Source: Deltaproteobacteria bacterium (lineage in GTDB: Bacteria > Myxococcota > B64-G9). Taken from it: a stretch of 13,722 nt of DNA. The position numbers and the translations under genes were made by a program. The stretch lies in contig QMME01000071.1 in the NCBI GenBank assembly GCA_003647095.1, positions 1 through 13,722 on the forward strand. The letters run 5' to 3'. Of the stretch, positions 10,326-13,722 are shown in pieces; within the stretch, counting starts at the first letter, position 1, and every line of letters begins with the position of its first letter. The notes under the pieces are model-generated. The model saw nothing but the letters and a program-made list of their open reading frames with translations. It had not been told where the DNA came from and searched no databases.

Positions 10326-11629
10326 TGAGGCAGGGGATCGGAGTTGGTTACCGTGGGCAGGTAGGCGGCGGTGCCGCCGTCACCGATGTCGGCCGAGCAG
10401 AAGTACTTGGTTCGGATGTCGGAATTCTCCGGGTCGCCGCCCAGGCAGTTGGAAAAGACACACTTCTTGGTGCCCATGCCCGAACATTTGCCGGAGTCAC
10501 AGTCGGCGTCGATCTGGCAGGTGGGGCCGTCGTGGCCGTCGTGGGGCATCCAGCGGCCGATGTCGTGGGGGTCCTGCTGGTCGTAGGCCACCCAGGTATA
10601 GGGGGTGAGATCGCTCCAGTACTCGGTGGCGGCGATCTTGCAGTTGCCGCGATTGGCGTCGGGAATGATGCATTTGCCGGTTTGCTCACGCGAGCAGCAG
10701 AACGACTGGCAGTCGAAGTTGAAGCGGCAGGAACTGCCCAGCTTCTTGTACAGGCGGCAGCGGTCGTCGGCGGAGTTGCAGCCGAAGACCCCGCCACAGT
10801 AGTGGCTGTTTTCGGTTCCCGGGGTGGAGTTGGGCTGGCAGCTGCCTTCCTGGCAGGCACCGTCGTAGGTGCAGTAGAAGCCCAGGTTGTCTTCGTCGAT
10901 ACAGCGGAAAGTTCCTTCCACCGGTTGGTTCTGGCCCGGCTGAATAACCTCCGCCAGGGTGCAGAACAGGGTCGAGCCGGTATCCTGACTCCACTCCCAG
11001 CGTTCGGGACCGAACTTCAAGCTGCAGACCCAGTCGGCACCCCCGCAGGACAGCTGCAGGCAGGCGCTTTCGAAATTGCATGTCGTCCGGCAACAGTGCT
11101 CGCCGTTCATTTCCTGGCATTGTTCCCCGTCGGGGCAGGCCTGGCAGGCCGGGCCGCAGTGATCGTTGGTCTCGCAAGGAACGCAGCTGCCGCTTTGGGG
11201 GTTGCAGAAATAGCCGTTCGGACATTGCTTGTCGGCGCAGGGATCATCGTCTCCGGGCAGATCACCGCCCTCGTCTGCGGCGTCGGCTACTCCGGCATCG
11301 TCGGCGCCGGGGTAATCGCCGTCTGCACCGGTGTCGTCGGCGGGGAAATCTCCCGGGCCGGTATCCGCGCCGGGGTCGGCCGGGGCGTCGGCATCAGCGA
11401 CACCGCCGTCGTCGCCGCTGCCGCCGTCATCGCCGGCAGGTTGCTGCTCCTCGGCTAGATTGTTCGACGCAGTGCAATAGCCGTTATGGCAGGTGAAACC
11501 TTCCGGGCAGCGTGGTTCCGCATCGGCACAGAGGCTGCCCTCGTACCCTGGTGAGTAGCTGCAGGCAGGTGCCCAGCAGGCCAGCAGCAGCAACACCACT
11601 GCCGAGGTCGTGTAACCGCTCGGTTTCAA
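10307..11629 (-). CDS. Cys-rich secreted lipoprotein of unknown function
   Basis: 440 residues from a TTG start that overlaps the upstream TGA (TTGA). The N terminus is a signal peptide with core 'VVLLLLAC'; Cys18 (LLAC) is the best lipobox, with Cys23 a weaker choice. A short module follows, about 23-52 ('YSPGYEGSLC', 'CPEGFTCHNGYC'), a pattern often seen at the start of Myxococcota lipoproteins. A 65-residue acidic linker of Asp, Ala, Gly and Pro (about 66-130) then leads to a large Cys-rich region with some 36 cysteines, including Dickkopf/EGF-like 'CQIDADCDSGKC' and 'CRFNFDCQSFCC' pieces. This implies an exported, disulfide-stabilised domain on an acidic tether. No enzyme motif is recognised. 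It is coupled to the preceding membrane protein and converges on dgt. Confidence 0.85.
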   Translation of the reverse strand: MKPSGYTTSAVVLLLLACWAPACSYSPGYEGSLCADAEPRCPEGFTCHNGYCTASNNLAEEQQPAGDDGGSGDDGGVADADAPADPGADTGPGDFPADDTGADGDYPGADDAGVADAADEGGDLPGDDDPCADKQCPNGYFCNPQSGSCVPCETNDHCGPACQACPDGEQCQEMNGEHCCRTTCNFESACLQLSCGGADWVCSLKFGPERWEWSQDTGSTLFCTLAEVIQPGQNQPVEGTFRCIDEDNLGFYCTYDGACQEGSCQPNSTPGTENSHYCGGVFGCNSADDRCRLYKKLGSSCRFNFDCQSFCCSREQTGKCIIPDANRGNCKIAATEYWSDLTPYTWVAYDQQDPHDIGRWMPHDGHDGPTCQIDADCDSGKCSGMGTKKCVFSNCLGGDPENSDIRTKYFCSADIGDGGTAAYLPTVTNSDPLPQDAECN

Positions 11630-12693
11630 AATCTACCCGCTGCCTGCAGGCCGCCCGGTGCCGGCAGGATGGTCAGGGCAGCCTGGTTGGCATCGTCGTT
11701 TTCCACCCAGAGAAACAAGACCACCGAGGTGGCCGCCGCCGCCCCGGCCAGGCCGAAAAGGACGTTGGCCGCCGTGGTGTAACTGCGGCCGGTACTGTCA
11801 CGTCCGGGATCGTACTGCCGCGATTGCTCGTCGGCGATTTGCTGTCCCAACACTCCCAGGGCCACCCCGCTGGCCAGGCAGGCTACTCCGGCGCCCAGGG
11901 AGATGGTCGAACCCAGGTGCCGGCGCAGGAAGCCGGGGCGGGCCGGGATGGTGCGCGATATGCCGGTCTTGTCGGCCGGAGCCGAGACGGTGGTCGCTGT
12001 TGGAGGCGAGACCGGCTGGCTGCCAGCAGGATTGCCGGCGGCAACGCGGTTGGCAACCTTGCTAGCCGGAGCGGGTGGAGGAGGGGAAGCCACGCGTTCG
12101 CCGGCCGGCGTCGGCTTTCTTTGCGGCGTACGTCGTGGCGGTACGGGTCGGTCCAGTACCAGCGGGGCGTACTGGTCGGGATTTTCGAAAATGGCCGCGA
12201 TGGCGCCGTCGATTCCTCCTACGAGCAGTTCCCGTAGTGGACCGTCCACCACCGAGTTGAGTTGGAGGGGCTGGTCCTGCAGCAGCAGGCTCTTGATCTC
12301 GATGCGGTAATCGCCTTCCTCCCGCCTCATGAAAACGCCCACCAGCCGCTCCACGGCCAGGGCGCGGCCGATGCCGAGCAGGCAGCGTTCCTGTCCACGG
12401 CACTGCAGCAACTTCTCCTTTCCGCTAGCCGAGAGCTTGTCCTGTACCGCCTCGCGACCCAGCAGGCGGACGTCGCGGTGGTTGAGCAGGGATTCGAATA
12501 CCTGGCTTTCCACCGCCGAGGCGTCCTCGAGGGCGATGCCCGGCTGGGCCACGAACCATACCGCCAGTCGGGGTGCATCAGGATTTACCAGGGGGACGAT
12601 GTTCAGTCCGGCATCGTCGTCTTCCTCCTGGGCTCCCGCCGGAACGGTACCCAGCAGCAGGACCATGACCAGGCCGGAAATGAACGGCTTCAT
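11626..12693 (-). CDS. Exported protein with periplasmic domain, Pro-rich linker and two C-terminal membrane segments
   Basis: 355 residues. The signal peptide is at 1-21 (cleavage near 'AGA|QEE'). An N-terminal alpha/beta domain follows, about 40-172: strand 'PRLAVWFVA', then 'LLGREAVQDKL', a Cys pair at 98 and 104 ('CRGQERCLLGIGRALAVERLVGV'), and 'YRIEIKSLLL'. The fold order resembles the TolB-N/FlgT-like domains found in many myxobacterial envelope proteins, but this is not certain. A Pro/Ala/Thr-rich linker covers about 182-250. Hydrophobic helices lie at about 262-284 and 308-330, with a charged loop between, and the protein ends '...PAPGGLQAAGRF'. I recall similar two-helix, 'GRF'-ending C termini in Myxococcota proteins; their function is unknown. 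ATG 12693 has AAGGAG five bases upstream. It is the first gene of a pair with the Cys-rich lipoprotein. Confidence 0.85.
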   Translation of the reverse strand: MKPFISGLVMVLLLGTVPAGAQEEDDDAGLNIVPLVNPDAPRLAVWFVAQPGIALEDASAVESQVFESLLNHRDVRLLGREAVQDKLSASGKEKLLQCRGQERCLLGIGRALAVERLVGVFMRREEGDYRIEIKSLLLQDQPLQLNSVVDGPLRELLVGGIDGAIAAIFENPDQYAPLVLDRPVPPRRTPQRKPTPAGERVASPPPPAPASKVANRVAAGNPAGSQPVSPPTATTVSAPADKTGISRTIPARPGFLRRHLGSTISLGAGVACLASGVALGVLGQQIADEQSRQYDPGRDSTGRSYTTAANVLFGLAGAAAATSVVLFLWVENDDANQAALTILPAPGGLQAAGRF

Positions 12694-12698
12694 GAGAA

Positions 12699-12741
12699 CT
12701 CCTTGTCGTTCATGCTAGATCGCCCCTGGCGATGCTGTCAA
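12699..12741 (-). promoter_or_regulatory. Candidate promoter and ribosome binding site of the envelope gene pair
   Basis: The minus strand shows a perfect TTGACA (12741-12736), an 18-base spacer and TAGCAT (12717-12712; 4 of 6). Transcription would start near 12705, giving a leader of about 12 bases that contains the Shine-Dalgarno AAGGAG (12704-12699), five bases before the ATG. This is the best promoter match in the window, and its geometry repeats that of the subtilase promoter. Confidence 0.6.
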
Positions 12742-12776
12742 TCACGCTCGGGACGCGGCCAAGGCGGCGTTTCGAG

Positions 12777-12834
12777 TTGTTCCAGTGTGCCGGCTGGGTT
12801 ATCATGCGCCCGGTTGGTAGGAACCGTTCGGGAG
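12777..12834 (+). promoter_or_regulatory. Candidate promoter and ribosome binding site of the nitroreductase gene
   Basis: TATCAT (12800-12805) matches the -10 consensus at 5 of 6 positions. The element 17 bases upstream, TTGTTC (12777-12782), is a weak -35. GGAG (12831-12834) lies seven bases before ATG 12842 and is a good ribosome site. The region is shared with the divergent promoter at 12712-12741. Confidence 0.4.
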
Positions 12835-12841
12835 TGAAGCC

Positions 12842-13366
12842 ATGCAGGAGCAGGTGTTGAAAACCATCCACCAGCGGCGCAGCTGCCGTCGCTTCCAGGA
12901 ACAAGCGTTGCCCGAGAAGGTGGTGGCGGCCATACTGAGCGCCGGCACCTGGGCCCCGACGGCGGGCAACGTGCAGCCCTGGTTCTTCTACGTGGTGCGG
13001 GATGGCTACCTCAAGGAGAAACTCAGCCAGTCGGCCCTGGGCCAGGGTTTCATTGCCGAGGCGCCGGTGGTGGTGGTGGTGTGTGCCGATACCCAGCGGG
13101 CCCGGGCCACCTACAAGCAACGTGGGGTGGATCTGTACTGCCTGCAGGATACCGCCGCCGCCTGCCAGAACATGTTGTTGGCCGCCCATGCCCTGGGAGT
13201 GGGCTCCTGTTGGGTTGGTGCCTTTGACGAGCGCAGCGTCTCCCAGTTACTCGGTGTGCTTCCGGCCCACCGGCCGGTGGCCATCCTCTGCTTCGGCAAG
13301 CCCGCCGAGGTGCCTCGCAACCCGGGCCGGAGGGCGCTTGAAGACGTGGTTATAGAGGTGGACTGA
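12842..13366 (+). CDS. Nitroreductase-family flavoprotein
   Basis: 174 residues, at the short end of the NfsB/FRase-like nitroreductase family: FMN-dependent, NAD(P)H-using oxidoreductases that act as homodimers. FMN-phosphate contacts are visible as Arg12-Arg13-Ser14 ('RRSCRRF'). The flavin loop 'WAPTAGNVQPWFFYVV' (about 37-52), the 'GVGSCWVGAFDE' segment (about 119-130) and the 'CFGKP' strand (150-154), followed by a conserved Arg region, complete the pattern. The physiological substrate cannot be inferred. There is no signal peptide, so it is cytoplasmic. ATG 12842 has GGAG seven bases upstream. The next gene starts about 70 bases downstream on the same strand and may be cotranscribed, but the context does not define a pathway. 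Confidence 0.93.
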   Translation: MQEQVLKTIHQRRSCRRFQEQALPEKVVAAILSAGTWAPTAGNVQPWFFYVVRDGYLKEKLSQSALGQGFIAEAPVVVVVCADTQRARATYKQRGVDLYCLQDTAAACQNMLLAAHALGVGSCWVGAFDERSVSQLLGVLPAHRPVAILCFGKPAEVPRNPGRRALEDVVIEVD

Positions 13367-13436
13367 GATACGCTGCTCGCTACTGGTGGTGTTGCTGGAG
13401 GAGATGATGACGGGAGCAAGAAGGAGCGAGAAGACC

Positions 13437-13722
13437 ATGACTGAGAAACTCACGGTGACCAGGAACGCAGATGTCCTGGTGGTGACACTGGCGCGGGAGG
13501 ACAAGCGCAACGCCATCGACCTGGAGATGTGGCAGGCCCTGGAACGGGCACTGCAGCAAGCCGGGCGGGAAGACGATCTGCGCGCACTGGTGGTGCGCGG
13601 GCAGGGGCCCATCTTTTGTGCCGGCATCGACGTATCTTCCTTCTTCAAGCTGGCCGAGCAATACGGCCAGCAGTGGGCAGCGCGCATGCGCACCATTACC
13701 GCGGATTTCCAGGCGGTACTGA
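13437..13722 (+). CDS. Enoyl-CoA hydratase/isomerase family protein (3' partial)
   Basis: The first 95 codons are present and the window ends inside the gene. The crotonase fold opens with strand 'DVLVVTLAREDKRNAID', the usual 'N-rich' CoA-binding turn, and continues to 'LRALVVRGQGPIFCAGIDVSSF'. Gly in 'FCAGID' supplies one oxyanion-hole amide. The second oxyanion glycine and the catalytic acids lie beyond the edge, so hydratase, isomerase or another crotonase activity cannot be separated. I chose ATG 13437, preceded by AAGGAG (13421-13426) at 10 bases. ATG 13404 or 13407 in the same frame would add 10-11 residues and has GGAGG (13397-13401) just upstream. The product is expected to act in acyl-CoA metabolism in the cytoplasm. 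Confidence 0.9.
   Translation, partial: MTEKLTVTRNADVLVVTLAREDKRNAIDLEMWQALERALQQAGREDDLRALVVRGQGPIFCAGIDVSSFFKLAEQYGQQWAARMRTITADFQAVL

Noticed and set aside
10325..11458. Plus-strand open frame (377 codons) opposite the Cys-rich lipoprotein, rich in Gly/Ala/Val
   Set aside because: Hydrophobic-looking only because it is the complement of Asp/Ala/Cys codons; the minus-strand gene has a signal peptide, linker and ordered cysteines.
13066..13084. GTG trinucleotide run in the nitroreductase gene
   Set aside because: It encodes a buried Val-rich beta-strand normal for the family and is too short to be a meaningful repeat.

Overview
The window is GC-rich, tightly packed bacterial DNA, most likely from a Myxococcota-type (deltaproteobacterial) organism. 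Four things point there. The subtilase carries a MYXO-CTERM-like tail. The first gene has Cys-rich modules of the 'NCNGDGSDGCE ... CGxCGxxC' kind. A secreted lipoprotein joins an acidic Asp/Ala/Gly linker to dozens of cysteines. Another protein combines a signal peptide, Pro-rich linker, two membrane segments and a terminal GRF. No RNA gene, CRISPR array, insertion sequence or phage gene is visible, and no gap between genes exceeds about 150 bases.

Layout. (1) 1-2919, plus: the C-terminal part of a large secreted protein, with three Ig-like 'choice-of-anchor D' domains, Cys-rich modules, and a beta-helix region whose rungs are separated by very Gly-rich loops. It begins outside the window. 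(2) 6229-2907, minus: an S8 subtilase with a MYXO-CTERM-like tail, overlapping a secreted protein with a terpenoid-cyclase-like (alpha/alpha toroid) repeat at its C terminus. (3) 6323-10310, plus: three overlapping genes for a TatD-family metal hydrolase, ribonuclease R (rnr) and a dGTPase-family HD phosphohydrolase (dgt). They look like one translationally coupled operon of nucleic-acid and nucleotide hydrolases. (4) 12693-10307, minus: a coupled pair, a periplasmic protein with two C-terminal membrane segments and a Cys-rich lipoprotein of unknown function. (5) 12842-13722, plus: a small nitroreductase-family flavoprotein, then the start of an enoyl-CoA hydratase/isomerase gene cut by the window edge.

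Gene junctions are strikingly compressed. Both convergent pairs overlap: 2907-2919, and 10307-10310, where two TAG stops share one CTAG. All four same-strand pairs within units 2-4 overlap by a few bases, two of them through a TTGA start/stop overlap. Two divergent intergenic regions (6230-6322 and 12694-12841) hold sigma70-like promoter candidates for both directions; the one ahead of the TatD-like gene would give an almost leaderless mRNA.

The surface and envelope genes (units 1, 2 and 4) are the least characterised and the most likely place for undescribed biology. The TatD/RNase R/dGTPase operon is built from known families, but the grouping itself is worth checking. Everything here was read by eye: family names rest on motifs, not on database searches.
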